Part shown: piece after piece, positions 45,618-58,225 of the stretch
Layout: each line of letters starts with the position of its first letter
Numbering within the stretch: position 1 is the first letter of the stretch
Source: Pleurotus ostreatus/Saccharomyces cerevisiae fusant
Taxonomy: Eukaryota; Opisthokonta
Reading direction: 5' to 3'
DNA: 64,000 nucleotides
Assembly (NCBI GenBank): GCA_024196135.1
Contig: JAMQCK010000034.1
Location: forward strand, 83,598-147,597
Notes under the pieces: generated by a model
Told to the model about the DNA's origin: nothing
What the model saw: only the letters and a program-made list of their open reading frames with translations
Databases searched by the model: none
Position numbers and translations under genes: made by a program

Positions 45618-47560
45618 TTATAGCACTGTCACATCGTACCGCCGCGGGTCGCGCGTCACATCGAGCACGACCTCGAGCCCCATCTCGCGGAACTGCGCCA
45701 TCTTCGCCGCAAACGCGTCGTCGAACGTCAGACTGCGCGCCGACGTCGCGAGCGTGAGTCCCTTGAGCTGCGCGGGCAGCGGAGGCGCCTCCTGCAGCGC
45801 AGCCGGCGCCTCCGCAAACGCCTGCTCCAGCAGCTCAGGCGAGCTCGCCTGCACGAGGTCGGCAAACATCAGCGCAAGCGCCTGCCGCTGGTCCGCCGTC
45901 GCATTCCCCCTCCGCACCGACTCGAGCAGCGCGCCGAGCTCGGGATCCCCCGCCTCGGCCTCGTGCATCTGCTGTATCACGGCCGGGGTGAGCAGCCGGA
46001 GCGCGAGGAGCGTGGTGGAGGGCGCGAACCAGCGCCGCTGGAAGCGCGACTCGACGACGTCGACGATCTGCTGGCCGAAGACGTGCACGGACTGCTGGTC
46101 GAGCTCGTAGAGGTGCAGGCGCTGGAGGCGGGGGAGGAGCTGCCGCTGGCTCTCCGCGTGGTCCCAGATGAAGGCGCCGATGAGGAAGCCGTCGAGATGT
46201 AGGCCCGTGCGCAGCTCGAGCGTCTCGAGAGAGGGCTGCGCGCGCAGGACGGCCAGCAGGTCATCTCCACGCAATGGGAAGCCGATAGCCAGGCGCGTTA
46301 GCGCGAGCTCAGACCGTGCGCAGAACTCCTCGAACTCCCGCTGCTCCCAGATGAACTCGATATCGCCTGGGTCGTATGTCGGCCAAGAGCGAAGGTCAAG
46401 CTCTCGCAGCGCGGGTGTCGTGATGAACTGGAAAAGAGCCGAAAAATCATCATCGTCGTTGACTATCTTCAGTGTGTGTAGCTTCGCGAGGACAGTCGGT
46501 CCGCCCTCAGGTGTGGTGTCCTGGAAAAACAGGCATGTGCCGAGCTCGCAGTACTCGAGTTGAGGACATGCGCGCAGCAGACCGACGCACGCAGCACGAG
46601 GCATATACGTGTTGTTCAACCGCACTTCCGTCAGCTCCGTCCAATCCAGGACGAGCTGACTCTGCGTGAAGCGCCCCATACTGCGAAGCTCAAGCCGGCG
46701 CAGCTGTGGCGTCTCCGAGAACACGACGATGCGCTCGGACTCGTCTGTGCCGGCAGAGACGAGCGAGTGCTTGGATATTACCAAACTCTCGAGTGAGGGC
46801 ATCGGTATCGGCGCGATCGCACATAAGCTGGAGTACTGTGATTTGGGCAGTTCCATAGTGAGTGACCGAAGCGTTCGTGCATGAGGGCGGAAGAAAGCGG
46901 CAACGGGGACTGGGGGGAAGTCGCGGTAGCGAGGGCGGGTGAAAAATCGGCGCTCCTTGATTGTGACAGCCATCGTGAGATTGAGAGGCATGGTACGCGC
47001 TCGCCCTAGCCACGTCTCCGCAATCTTGACGCGCGAGGAGTAGAAGCGGTCCGCGTCTTCGGGTGTATCGCGGAGGAGGGCCGCAACGGATATGTGCAGG
47101 TTATGCCAGAGCGTCGGCGTCCCGAGGGCGACCTCGCGCCACCGACTGCAGATGCCACAGAGAAGGAGGGGCGCTTTGCTGGCATCCGGTTTGATGGGTG
47201 GTTCTTCCATGCAGAGTTCGAAGATGTAGGATAGGACCTCGGTGGGAAGTATACGGACAGGGGCGACCACGGCGCGGTGCAGGTCGACTTCCGCCTGGCG
47301 TTTATCACGCCGGCGGATGAGATCGTTCACGGCCGCTTGCGCCTGCTCGATCTGAGCGCTGAGCTCGTTGATATCTGCCGAGCCAGCATCAATCCTCTTG
47401 GAGAACTGCATCGTCTGCAGTTTGGTGGGGAGCGTATTCGTGCGGAGGAGCCCGTATTCTTGATCAAGGGCGTCAATCTATTCATTTGGTGGATCGAATT
47501 CAATGTGCAATTGCCGTGATCATGATCACACACCTCATGCACCTCCAGCGCTTCCTCCAT
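45618..47560 (-). CDS. F-box protein
   Basis: Exons 47560-47534 (27 nt) and 47477-45618; 628 residues. The layout is typical of agaricomycete F-box proteins: a short N-terminal helix (LDQEYGLLRTNTLPTKLQTM), a coiled coil (NELSAQIEQAQAAVNDLIRR), an F-box (VRILPTEVLSYIFELCME), the WREVALGTPTLWHNLHI phrase, then about 450 residues of irregular leucine-rich segments. The C-terminal part is Ala/Glu-rich (EQAFAEAPAALQEAPPL). It converges on the TLC gene with 279 bp between. It is not closely related to the tandem F-box pair at 40-43.6 kb. Confidence 0.85.
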
Positions 47561-50500
47561 CGTCGTGTTGGCACCCCTCTGCGCTGCGCCTGAACCGGCG
47601 ACCTGCGGACGACGTCAAGAGTAAGAATGGTCAGTTTATTATTTGCGCCTGCCTGATGGCAGTTCGCATCACGTTGCATCACGGGCTCCACGCGGGGCTC
47701 ACAATGCCTTCCATTTTGGGTAGGTTCCATGTTCAACTTCCGTCTTCTGGTTCCTTCATTACCCTGCTGATGGCAGGCATACACTGATATGCTGACTACA
47801 TTTCTGTCATGTCCCGCGAAGCTGTATACGTACTCTGGCCAAGGCCTCTCAATGCAAATGGTCCTTATGCCGAGATTGCAAGCAGCGGCTCTCGTAAGAC
47901 TCTTTGAGCAGCAGAGTTGGCTTGTCCGACTCCGAACCCCGCGGGGCAGTACTTACCGTCAGGACCGCAGTGCTATTCATGCTCACTATGCAGTAAGCAG
48001 CAATTGGGCCGCTCGGTATGATGGAACAGCTCTGACTATGAACTGTGCGATTGTTCCTGGTGGTCATTCGCATAGTACCAGGTTGAGCCAGACTCCGAAC
48101 GGACCACACTCGAGTGAACCAAGAAAGGTACGCTATAATACAGCACTCACCGCCGCCACTCTGTAGCCAAGCACATCCAATATTCTCGGAGCTTACATAC
48201 GATACTCGTCCGAAGACCGCCACTTGCCTGCATATCGGCTGAAACCCTCCGACGCGTCTCCCGACGTTATCCTTGTCTGCCCGCCGCGAAGGCGGAATCG
48301 CACAATCGAAGCCCCGCCCCGACGCGCACAAGCCAGAGATAACGCATAATCGTGCTTGCACGCGGAAAGGCAGATAGTGACCCCCCGTCGCCCATATCTC
48401 GCGCCGCCGACGCAGGCAGAGCATAGCGCCATCGTCCTAGTCATGTCCGGCAGCACGCCATCTGCGCCATCCTCGTCCCCGACTGACGCGGCGCGCCTTC
48501 CATGCAACAGTCTTCCGCCCGCCGGAACAGTCAAGCAATTATCGGGCGCATCATAGCACGCGAGAATGACTCCTTTTGGGCACCACACCGGTGGGTCGAA
48601 AGGGGGCCCTGCCCTCGAGAACGGCATCGGCGACTATTCTGAGGCAGTCGCCGGCCTGGGGACGGGGCGGCGGCGGGGGCGAACTACCGGGCGCGCCGGG
48701 CGAACCAGAGAATCGCTGGGCCACCGCATCGGTGAGCCGGTGGGCGCTCAAAACAGGTCCGCATGGCGCGTCGCCCGAGTCAGTGCGCTGGTCAACAAGG
48801 CTGCGAGACCGTTTTCGAGCGAACAAAGGGATGCACGATCGCGGGCCAGACTTCGGGCCCAGGGCTGTGCAGACCGCATGGGACGGCGGGAGAACAAGGG
48901 CGAAAATTGCGCGCGCACCGCCAGGGCAAATAATAATGGATAAGGAGGCCATTGTCCTCGCACGGGGCACGTTGGTTGGAAAAAACAATATGGCCTCGAC
49001 GAGCTCGAAACTTGGCGTGGACGGAAGCCGCACCGAGGATGACAAGCGTGGGGAGGACAAGAAGGCCGGGGGCAACGTCCGTGGTAGCGATCAGCCCCCG
49101 CCCTTGCAGCAATAGGCGCGCGTCGGCGTCCGTGTGCGGGGTAGACGACCTTGGGGAAGCGCCGTCATAGCGCGCCGTGGCCGGTGGGGTAGGAAGCGAG
49201 GAGACGAAGTCCTATCTGCTCGTAAGCGATATTGCCACGAAGAAGACGTATTGGCGTCATGCCTGCGAGCCAGAGAGCACGCTGCAGCCTACAGAACAAG
49301 CTAAGAGCACGTAGAAAGACATGAACGAACGAGCACGAACATGAGCTCCGGAACGAGCGGGAAAACGAGGACACTTCAGTAAAGCTTTGGGGACGGATCG
49401 CCACCACAAATAAATATCCAAGTCGCACTTGAGGTCGCTAGACATCGCGTGCTTGTCGCTAGATTCTTCGAAGGTCCCGAATGTCGGGCTTACGTTGATG
49501 GAATCCGACAATTATATGAGGAAGATGGTCTTGTATACGAGCTTCCGCCGAATGGAAGGGCTGGAGAAGGAGGGTAAATTTCGCCAATCAGGAGAACACC
49601 ACGTCCGTCCGACTAGCCAAGTATCAATGACCTTCGTCGAAGCCTGGAATGCAGGAAGATAGCGACATCTTGCGCGAGGCGAGCCTGACGTACTTCCTGC
49701 ATATCGCGGAGTGGTAGGAGTTCGGGTGAGCCGCTAGAGTTTGCCTAGGGGTACATGAACATGGAAGGCGTAGAAAACAGGGTAGACGGCAGGCATACAC
49801 GTGCACAGTTCGAGTACGTCCCCTCACGTGCGTTGGCGGACCTGCGCAAACGTGCGGGAAGTTCTCTCTTTGTCCGACGCAATGGGGTTCAAAACCGAAG
49901 TCGAACCATGCACGTGCTCCTTGAAGGCTCACGTTCACGATCCGGATTCGTAGTTGTGCCCCAAGGCCCAGGGCGCGCGGGATATGGGCAGGAGGCGATG
50001 AGTAGAGGAGTGCGCAGCTGGATGACGAACGAGGGCAGGTGGGTGCGGCGGGGAGCCGAGGGGGAATGCAGAGCGACCCATATGCGCGTGACGTAAAGGG
50101 CGAAAGAGTCGAGGGCAACGCGCGCCGACGCGGCGGCAAGCAGCGGAAGGAGGCGCGTGTGGGAGGCGACGCGAGGCTTGGCCGCGTGTTCTTTGTGCGC
50201 CGGGAGGCCTGCGGACGGGCAGGGTGAGGCGACGGGGTCGTGTTGTACAAGTTGAGAGAGAGGTCCCGTTTGAGTTACACGAGGACGCGTGGCCCCCGAG
50301 ACCGTATCCACGCACGGAAAGTCGAGAGCGGCGCAAGGGAACGAGTGTTTTTCGATAGCCCGCCCGTTACCAGCGGCATCAGAGAACAATAGGCGCGCGT
50401 ATATGACCGTCGCGCCTACACACGTACACAGACGTACACGACCCGGCTGCGTGTTTGTTGACGCCGTCGCGCCGTGGGACTGCGCGTTGGTGCACCCATG

Positions 50501-52473
50501 CTGCGCGCGCAGATCCCGAGGGTAGGTAACGACGCCGGATGTGGTCCAGGCCCAAAGGTGATGGGGTGACGGGGTGAAGAGCGGAGGTGACGAGGGTGTG
50601 GAGGGAAAGGCACTGGATCCTCGAGGGTGGCGCCTGGAACTGAGGGGAAGGGGGGCGCTTACCGGAGTAGTGACAACAGCGACTGCAGGCCCAGTTGCCG
50701 GCGACGGGCAGGTACTGCGCCACGCACGCGCGTCGCCGGGAGTAGGGGTCTCGAGCGCGGGACGGAGATCCCGTGTGTGCAGATAGGTGCGGACCGTGCG
50801 AAGTGCCTTTGTCCGGAGGGGGTGCGCTGGGGGCGGCGTTTAAGCTTTGGAAGGTTGGCGGCCGCGGCGGCCTCGGTAGGCGCGCCCCGCTGTTCTTGGG
50901 GCACAAGCTGAGCACAAGACGCGCCCAGGCGCGCGTCGCGCTCCTCTCTTAGTCAAGAGCTTCGGGATCGCTCGGGTGGGGTCGGACTGAACGTCCCAAA
51001 GAGGAACACAAGGCCAGATAACAGTCAATAGTATTCCACGTCAATCAGAGCGGTAGGAGCACGGTGTTATACCACACGAGCAGGACAAGCCGAGTACGAG
51101 AATCAAAACGTGCGTGGGGGAATAGGTGGGCAGACAGCCGAGAAAACGGACCGGGGCATCCTCGAAAGGTGGTTTAGCAGCGCACGAGCAACGAGGATGG
51201 TGTGAGAACTGTTGAACTAGAGCGCGATCAGGATAAGCATAGACGCCTTCGAAGAAGCTTGTACGAGCCAAATTTGTGAGCCAAGTCGCTGAGGATTTCT
51301 GGTGCGAAATCTAGTCAAGATTCTTCGTTCGCCATCGAAGCTTAAAGTCAGCGATCCAGCGCAGTAGGGTCCTCGCCAGCGGGTACGGACGTGGCCGAAC
51401 TATCGCAGGTGTCGTGACGTGTGCATTCCTGCAGTAGTCTTCTCCTTCCGCCAGGCTATGTCTTCCATACAAACACAGCAGCTCAGGTGACTGACTAGGT
51501 TCTGGAGGGGCGTAAAAGGTACGCAATATGTCGCCGAGCCGAGTGAAGAGGTCAAGTGAGCTGAAGTTCGTGTTGACATCCCGTGGTGAGACTCAGTCAG
51601 AGGCCGCGGCCTGGGGCAAGAACGAGGAGAAGGCTGGGGTCGAGTAAATTCGAACGAGGGCGACATCGGACGACGGAGTTGAACAAGAGGGCGCGTGCGC
51701 GTGCGTGACCCGTCGCGAGGTGGGGTGGTTGCAGTGACACGGACACGGCGGTTGCGAACGAGCCTTGTTCCTGCCTCGTCCCGCGCCGTTCCCACGCGAA
51801 CGGAAACAGAAAATCAACCCCGTGACATCACCGGTGACGCGAATTTTCTTGTCTCTTCGCTTTGAGTCTGACTCGCGCGATTGCGAGCTTGGGCAGGATG
51901 CGCATGGTGGATGACGAGCGCGACGGCCAAAATTTGTCTGAGTGGGCTCCCAAGAAAAATTATCAAGCCGTCTGCACGGTTGCCGTGCTTCAGGCCTTCA
52001 GGTCCAGGCCAGTGTCGAGAGCACCCGCCCCGTCCACCGCACCAGCGACTGGCGGGGTCCAGGTAGACATCCCCAGTCCCCACCGGCCCACGTTCATACA
52101 CAAGGCCACGGCGGTAACTAGTCATGGGAAAGGAGCCTTGTTCAGTGCAAACTCTTGCATATTTTTCGGCCGTGCTTGCGCCAGTCGGACCTCCTTCGCC
52201 CCACGTTCGCCGGTCAACAGGCTCCTGAGCCAGGCCTGGTGACCGGCTCAATTCAAGACAGGCTCGGATTCCTGTTTGGGACCGATCCGCACGGCCTGTG
52301 CGCTCACGTGGTCGGACCCCCTTGCCCTTATTAGACCCAAATTTTCCAATTGTGCGCGTTAATTGACTCGATGAATCGAGTATAAAGCGGGCCAGGCGAT
52401 CACACGTCTTTCTCCCGACTGCCATCCCAACCAGTGCCCGCCGCCGTCGCATACAGCGCCGGCCAGCAACGCT
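47561..52473. other. 4.9-kb gene-poor interval upstream of the ECL1-type gene
   Basis: I find no frame with splice structure or recognisable family in nearly 5 kb, in a region otherwise averaging one gene per 2 kb. The longer frames (plus 48576-49115, minus 49624-50250, minus 51814-52614) are GC-driven and either begin with non-ATG codons or are composed of simple basic residues. The right-hand end is the promoter and 5' leader of the gene at 52474. The rest may be regulatory DNA, an unrecognised transcript, or decayed repeats. Confidence 0.5.
52381..52387 (+). promoter_or_regulatory. TATA box of the ECL1-type gene
   Basis: TATAAAG at 52381, 93 nt before the ATG at 52474. Confidence 0.6.
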
Positions 52474-53778
52474 ATGTTCGCTTTTGAAGATCTCGATAGC
52501 TGCCTCGTCTGCGGCAAGCTGCTCAAGGTCGACGGGTGCGCGCGTCGGCTTCCTCCTTTCATCCCGCCTACTCACACAGATAGCAGTACTGCTTACTGCA
52601 GTGACGAGTGCCAAAGCCTCGACACCGCGTCGCCCTGCCTCTCCTCGGAGAGCAGCGCGTTATCCTCCCCACATATCGGCTGCGAGGCCGCGGCCGGCGA
52701 CGTGCCGCCCCTCGTCCCATCCGCCTTGGGCTCCGCGCTATCGACCTACCGCTCCAGGAACCGCTACTCGGTCTCCTCATCCTCCGCCTCATCTACCGCC
52801 TGGTCGGCGGGGGAGGACGATGACGAGGACGACGACACGGGCGCCAGCGAGTACAGCTCTCAGGACGGCGACGACGTCGAGCCCAAGACTGGCACACCCG
52901 CTACCACCATGCACACCGTCCACCACCCTCCCATCTCGTACGCTCGCAGACCTTCGGGTACCAACACCCGCTCGGTCGTGCCCCACCTGCACCGGCGTAC
53001 TTCCTCGCAGTCGTCTGGGCACGTGCGCGGCACCCCGCAGAGCGTCCCCGTCCACTCGCGCATGCGTGGCGGCATGGACGACGACGACATGTACTCGGAC
53101 TGCATGTCCTCACGCGACGAGTCCGACTACGCCGAGGACGAGCAGGACGAGGGCGCCAAGCTTCGAAAACAATCGACGATAACAAAAGCGAAGCGTTCCC
53201 GCAATCGCGCCAGCCTCCCCGCGTACTTCTCCCTCCTCCAAATGGATACGTCCATGTCTCTAGGCTCGCCGAAGAAGACCACTCAGCGGCAATCGCCGAC
53301 CACACCGAGGTTGAGCCTTGTGGAACCACCACCAGGTCTCATGTCCGCCCCGCCGACTACCCTCACCCATTGCACGCCCCGGGGCCGTCGGAGAGACCTG
53401 GCGCAGTCGCGAAGCACCGACCGCGACCGGTCGACGCGGTCTACTTCCCGCTCACGTCACGAGACGATAGTTGGGCGCTCTCCACCCTTCCGCTCTCGCA
53501 CCGGTGTGCAGGGCAGCGTGGAGAAGGTGTTCGACTGGGCGAACGTCGGCCTTCTGCGAGGTCGGACGTCGGTCCGCAGGAACAGCTCGCCGCCACCGAA
53601 GATGCAGATACGTCCAGAGGAGCGCGTACGTGGTCCGTCCGCTGACGACGGCCGTCGCGGCCGCGCACGCGTGCAGGAGTTGGATGGGATTGGGACGAGT
53701 GCCGCGCACCCGGGGTTCGGTTGGGGCAGATCGGGGCTTATGCACCGCGAACGGTCTCACCACCGGTTCGCTGCATAG
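52474..53778 (+). CDS. ECL1-type zinc-binding protein, long form
   Basis: Exons 52474-52535 and 52584-53778, separated by a 48-nt intron; 418 residues. The N-terminus has the paired-cysteine motif of the ECL1/2/3 family: CLVC at 10-13 and YCSDEC after splicing. Yeast ecl1 proteins are about 80 residues and extend chronological lifespan in response to starvation. Here about 385 disordered residues follow: Ser-rich (RYSVSSSSASSTAWS), acidic (AGEDDDEDDDTGAS), a second acidic patch, and Arg/Ser runs (STDRDRSTRSTSRSRHE). Such long tails are usual in basidiomycete members. Nuclear or transcriptional action is inferred from the family. The gene is flanked by 4.9 kb and 5.4 kb without other genes. 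Confidence 0.75.
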   Translation: MFAFEDLDSCLVCGKLLKVDGCARRLPPFIPPTHTDSSTAYCSDECQSLDTASPCLSSESSALSSPHIGCEAAAGDVPPLVPSALGSALSTYRSRNRYSVSSSSASSTAWSAGEDDDEDDDTGASEYSSQDGDDVEPKTGTPATTMHTVHHPPISYARRPSGTNTRSVVPHLHRRTSSQSSGHVRGTPQSVPVHSRMRGGMDDDDMYSDCMSSRDESDYAEDEQDEGAKLRKQSTITKAKRSRNRASLPAYFSLLQMDTSMSLGSPKKTTQRQSPTTPRLSLVEPPPGLMSAPPTTLTHCTPRGRRRDLAQSRSTDRDRSTRSTSRSRHETIVGRSPPFRSRTGVQGSVEKVFDWANVGLLRGRTSVRRNSSPPPKMQIRPEERVRGPSADDGRRGRARVQELDGIGTSAAHPGFGWGRSGLMHRERSHHRFAA

Positions 53779-56255
53779 ACGTGCGGTGATATCGCCACCG
53801 CCCGATCCGAGGTGTCCGAGCGTAACGCCAGATACGACAAAAACCACACGACCCACGCGACGATAACGCGCTTCAACGCCCGCGCACGCATTCCTCCTCT
53901 CCCCATCGCATACTCTAGACGGAACATACTCGCTGCATCACGCATCCCATCATACACTATCCTATCGCCACTCGCAATTCAATCATCATGTTCTCCTGCC
54001 CGCATACGGTGCCCCGCTGCTCAACCACTGCTTTCTTATCCGCCACAAAACCGTCGTATATATACACACCGGCAAACCATGGACCGCGCGCACAGCTGAG
54101 CGTGTGGCGTGGTCCGCCCCTTTCTACATACTTATTGCTGTCGTTCTTCGCGCCCAGTGCTGGGGCGCCCTTTGTCCTCCAACCCCAACAACTACTAGTC
54201 CTACAACAGCTACAATAAATCCTGATGCGCCTTGCCATGTTTTTCAGTCGCTCTATTCAGCACAACATACCCTATCTCCAAACGCAGTCTTTTCCACTTC
54301 GTTGTATACCTGGATCTTTTCATGGGACACATACCTTACCGTACTACGAGAAGGTGGTCGAAAAAAGCCGGACAGACAAAGAATTAGTCAAATGTACATC
54401 ATAGACCGGATGGCAGTGTGTACGCGTAAGCCGCAGTCGGGAGGACAAGCACCCTTGATCAGCAAGGCAAGGCCGAGAAAGATTCGAAAATCGAACCGGC
54501 GGTCGGCGCACGTGATGTCCCGGCAAACTCCCCGGCGTGTCGCGTGCGGTTGAAATTCCTCCGCTAACCTTTCCATCAGCCTTGTCCATAAACTCGAACT
54601 TCACGGGATCACAGCAGGCCGCATGTTCAGCCCCACTCTTCTTGGGGACGGCGAACAAAGGGACTTCTGCGCGTCATTCGCGGTGTGCGATGAGGTGCGG
54701 CCGTCTGCTCGAGAGGTCGGGGAAGGATGTCATCACCGTTCATCGAGGCAGCTGCTCTTGGCCGAGCGGGTCAGACCGCACCTCTGATCTTGGTTCACCC
54801 TCGCTAGCGCTGGATCCGGCGAACATCCGGGGTTTTGTGACTGGGTAGTGGCCGTGTGGTCGTTCACTCGGCCTGGGGAAACGGTCCTCACTGCTCAGTG
54901 TTCTATCGATCTTCGCGCGGTGACCTCATTCACGGATGCGCCGATGCGCGTCTCAGTGCGCGAAGCGGGTCGGGGCGCGGTTGCAGTGTGGTTGGCTGAT
55001 GGCGATGGCATGCGCTGGACGCGCGGGTGCGCGACTGGAACTTTGGGAAAGTTCGAGTGCGGGTCAATTCGTAGGGGGTGCTGCTCATACGGCGGAGAAG
55101 GGTAGGACGAGGTGAGCTCCTGGAACTTTCGTTGCTTCTGGTCTTTTTCGGTCGATTTTTTTTCTGACGACGTCGGCGGTGATCGTCCGGCGCGCGGGAG
55201 CACTGACTAGTATCCTGCCAGCAAAGCAGCCGACTCGACCGCGGTGACGATCTACACAGGGATTATTTGCGGGCCGGGATCGTCGAGCTAATCCCTAGAT
55301 GATTGACGCCTGACGGCAAGCGCCTGGTAAGCGCTTCCCGGTTCGTCCGAGTTCGTGGCGATAGACGCCTCCCGGTCTGCATTTCCCGGGCCTTTCGACT
55401 CAGCGCGCGCCTAGCGCGTGTAGACCGGCGTACACATCGGATAGTGAGCTCCTTCGTGTATAGCCCTGTAGTACGTTGGCTTACACGCATTACAGGCGAC
55501 AGGCTCCCCTCGCCATTCACTGGCAGGTTCCCTCTCTTCAGTCATTGGGGAGCTTGTTGCCCTTTGATTGAACACCGCCGACTTGGATGAGGCTCGTGAC
55601 GTCTCGCCTAACTGAGGCGACATTCGCGTAGTACGCGGCGCGCCCTTACAATAGCGCTGCGGTCGTCATGGTGTCGTGGCAGCCCCCACTTTGGACGCCG
55701 TCATACCGTCAGAAGGCGCCGATGATTGTCGCTGGCAAAGCCAACTCTTGCCGTTATACCGGCCTCACATCAGGAAAATTTGTGGTTTTCTCTCGTACCC
55801 TTCCTTCAATGACGGACTTTCAGAGGATATACATCCCCACCAGGGCGGCTACGAGTCGTCTCTTGGTCCAAACCGTCGAGATTTTCCTGCGCCTCGAATC
55901 GGCCTGATTGAGGCTGGACGTATCGCCCCCCAGCTACAGGCCTTTGTGCCGGCAGGACAGCAATCCCACTAGAGCTCATGACGGAACAGCGCGAGCGCGT
56001 CGTTTGCTCATCCCACAGTGAGATAATCTCCCAGCAATGTCGCACATTTTTCATGCTGCGAACTTTCATGCTGTTCTTTCAACGCGCGAGCGGCGCGTCG
56101 CAGGCGTGGCTACGTTGGACTTCGCCGCACGACGCCGCTCATGTCTTAAGGTATGAGTCCCATCGATTCCAGCATGTCGGCCCCTTTATCTCATGTTTTC
56201 GCAGATGCAGCACGGTCGGCGCTGCACACAGCACTATCAGGGTGACAGCCGTGAC
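53779..56255. other. 2.5-kb gene-free region between ECL1-type gene and the outer DNA element
   Basis: No supported coding sequence. The left part should be 3' UTR of the ECL1-type gene. The frames present are short and unrelated to known families. A T-run (8 nt) lies near 55157. Confidence 0.5.
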
Positions 56256-56491
56256 TAGGGTTGTGTAAGAAACTCGGGCGACCCTTTGTTACGAGTCACT
56301 TACCGACCCCCTCCGGGGGGTGGGTTTTTGCCAGGTTACTTACTGGTTACTTACCAGTCACGTGACCACGTGATCAGTCCGCGTAGGCGCTACCGAGGCT
56401 CAAGCTTGGCTTTGGCAGGGTTTTCTGGCTTCATAGCCTCGTCGATACAGCGCAGAAAACCTCGAATATGCTGAAAAATGCCTGCATTGTA

Positions 56492-57043
56492 CAGTAGCTT
56501 ACCCCCATCCGAAACGTGACCCCCCAGCGAAACAGCTCGGATTGTCCACCTTCCTGGCCACCGGACAGTCTGAGAATTTACATACGAGCTCCTTCCTAGA
56601 TTATCGATGACTATTATGAGTTTCAGAACGAATGGGCATGGTCAAGGCAGCCAAATATGCGAGAAAGGTGTTGCCCGGGATCATCGCGTCGAGCGCGGTG
56701 AGTTCCCTCCATTTAGGACGAACGAAAGCTCGTAATGCCGCCAAATTTTGTGTACGCACTGAGCAGAGATGTACAATTACCGCAACGTTCTGAAAGTGTA
56801 GAGAAAGTATGTCTCCGGGCGTCAGTGCGCCATTGTTTCGCTAGGGGGTACGACCGGCATTTGCCGGTTACACCAAGTCCTTGCGTTTCCTCGTTGTCCT
56901 GCACTTCGATGCCTCTGAAAATATACTTACACATATATCTCACCAATCTCAACAGACGTACGAAGTTGAGGCAGAAGAGAGTAGCATTTGCTGTCACAAA
57001 TAAGCGAATACGCGGATATGTTTCGGATGGGGGTAAGCTACTG
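56492..57043. mobile_element. pogo/mariner-type MITE (inner)
   Basis: 552 bp with perfect 24-bp terminal inverted repeats, 56492-56515 and 57020-57043 (outer end CAGTAGCTTACCCCC). Both ends are followed outward by TA (56490-56491 and 57044-57045), the target-site duplication expected for the Tc1/mariner superfamily. CAGT-type termini with a CCCCC-ATCCG core recall pogo/Tigger ends. No transposase frame is present, so it would need a helper element elsewhere. Confidence 0.8.
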
Positions 57044-57871
57044 TATTGGAAAGACTACATAGGCTGAATGTAAATGCTCTAGCAACGTAAGCTACCAATA
57101 GGACAAACTCGCGTCTTCCCGTAGCCCCAACAATGTGGATTGTCCCCAACGCCCATGTCCAGCGCAGCGTTGGCGATGTCCGAGGCGCAGAGCAACAGGA
57201 ATAGCATCGACCAAGTACGAAACAGCATCGATCTTACAGTAGTCATATCCCGCTTCTGACGCGCCGTGCAAAGAGGGCACGTCGAGACCTCGCGGCGAAT
57301 GGTATTGTGGCTCGACTAGATCGGCTGGCGAAGACCGATCGTGTTGCCCTACGGCACGGGCAGCGGGGGAGTAGTCATCCCGACCCATGTCGCTCGGTTT
57401 TGCGAGGGCATGAACCTGAGGCAACTGGACTGCGATGTGGGGTTCATTAATTCGTTGGGTCTGTCGTGGGCTTAAAGAATGGGTGAGGCCCTCGGCTTGC
57501 CCGAGGAGGGAGGCTGGTCCCGATCCGTTCCGAGATCCCTGGGAGGTGTAGTACAGGAAGAGAATGCGCGCGACGGACCGTTACGACGCGGACTTGCAGT
57601 GCGCGCACAGATGTACAACAGCAACGAGAGAGCTGCGAAAAGTATGTCAGTCGAGCGGCAGACGCGAGACAAAGGGATTTGCGCACCTCGTCCCTACTGT
57701 ATTGTGTCCTGCCGAGTTGCGCCCTCTTCGAACAGCGGGCGCACTGTAGGGCGTGCGAAGCGCGTATATGCGAGCCACTGAGAGTGGCAGCGCATAGAGT
57801 CTGTAGAGAGTACTGAGAAGCTAGCAGTGTACGCGCCGTGTAAGGGCAGCGTTGGAGAAGGAGGAGGAAGA

Positions 57872-57891
57872 GGTGGTGGTGGTGGTGGTGG
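57872..57891. repeat. (GGT)n trinucleotide run
   Basis: About six and a half GGT units following a GGA-rich purine stretch, within the outer element. Confidence 0.8.
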
Positions 57892-58225
57892 AAGTGATCG
57901 GTGCGTAATTCGGGATTGACGGCGCGTCTCGCTGGCGGAAGATGCCGGCGGCAGAAATTCAGGTAAAAGTTCTGGAGCACCGCAGAATTCGCCATTGTCC
58001 GGTGTAGAATTCGTGAATGTGCTCAGCACTTAATACTGAACTCGTAGTCTTGAAGCAGTCTTCTCGCTACGCCAGGCGGCCCACCAGCCCACACGTGCCT
58101 GGCAGTAAAATACATACCAGCTGGACCCCCCTGGGGGCCGGTCAGTAACTTACGTGTCACGTGATGGTTATTTACCCGTAAGTTTGCTTTTCGGTAAGTT
58201 AATCGACCAAACTTCCACAACCCTA

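Larger units (their letters stand above)
56258..58223. mobile_element. candidate non-autonomous TA-flanked DNA element (outer)
   Basis: The ends are imperfect inverted repeats: GGGTTGTGTAAG at 56258-56269 and its near complement CTTCCACAACCC at 58212-58223 (11 of 12 match), each bordered by TA (56256-56257, 58224-58225) as in Tc1/mariner-type insertions. Inside each end are mirrored sub-terminal motifs: ACTTACCG, a palindromic TCACGTGA, and a C5/G6 hairpin (left near 56307-56323, right near 58125-58140). No transposase is encoded in the 1,966 bp. A second element is nested within it. The assignment is from repeat structure only. Confidence 0.55.

Noticed and set aside
48576..49115. 179-codon plus-strand frame in the gene-poor region
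   Set aside because: Arg/Gly/Pro-rich composition expected from GC-rich non-coding DNA; no homologous motif.
49624..50389. Long minus-strand frames (up to 208 codons)
   Set aside because: Several overlapping frames of similar length on both strands point to base composition rather than a gene.
56256..58225. Outer element as a hAT insertion
   Set aside because: hAT elements make 8-bp target duplications; the flanks agree only on TA.
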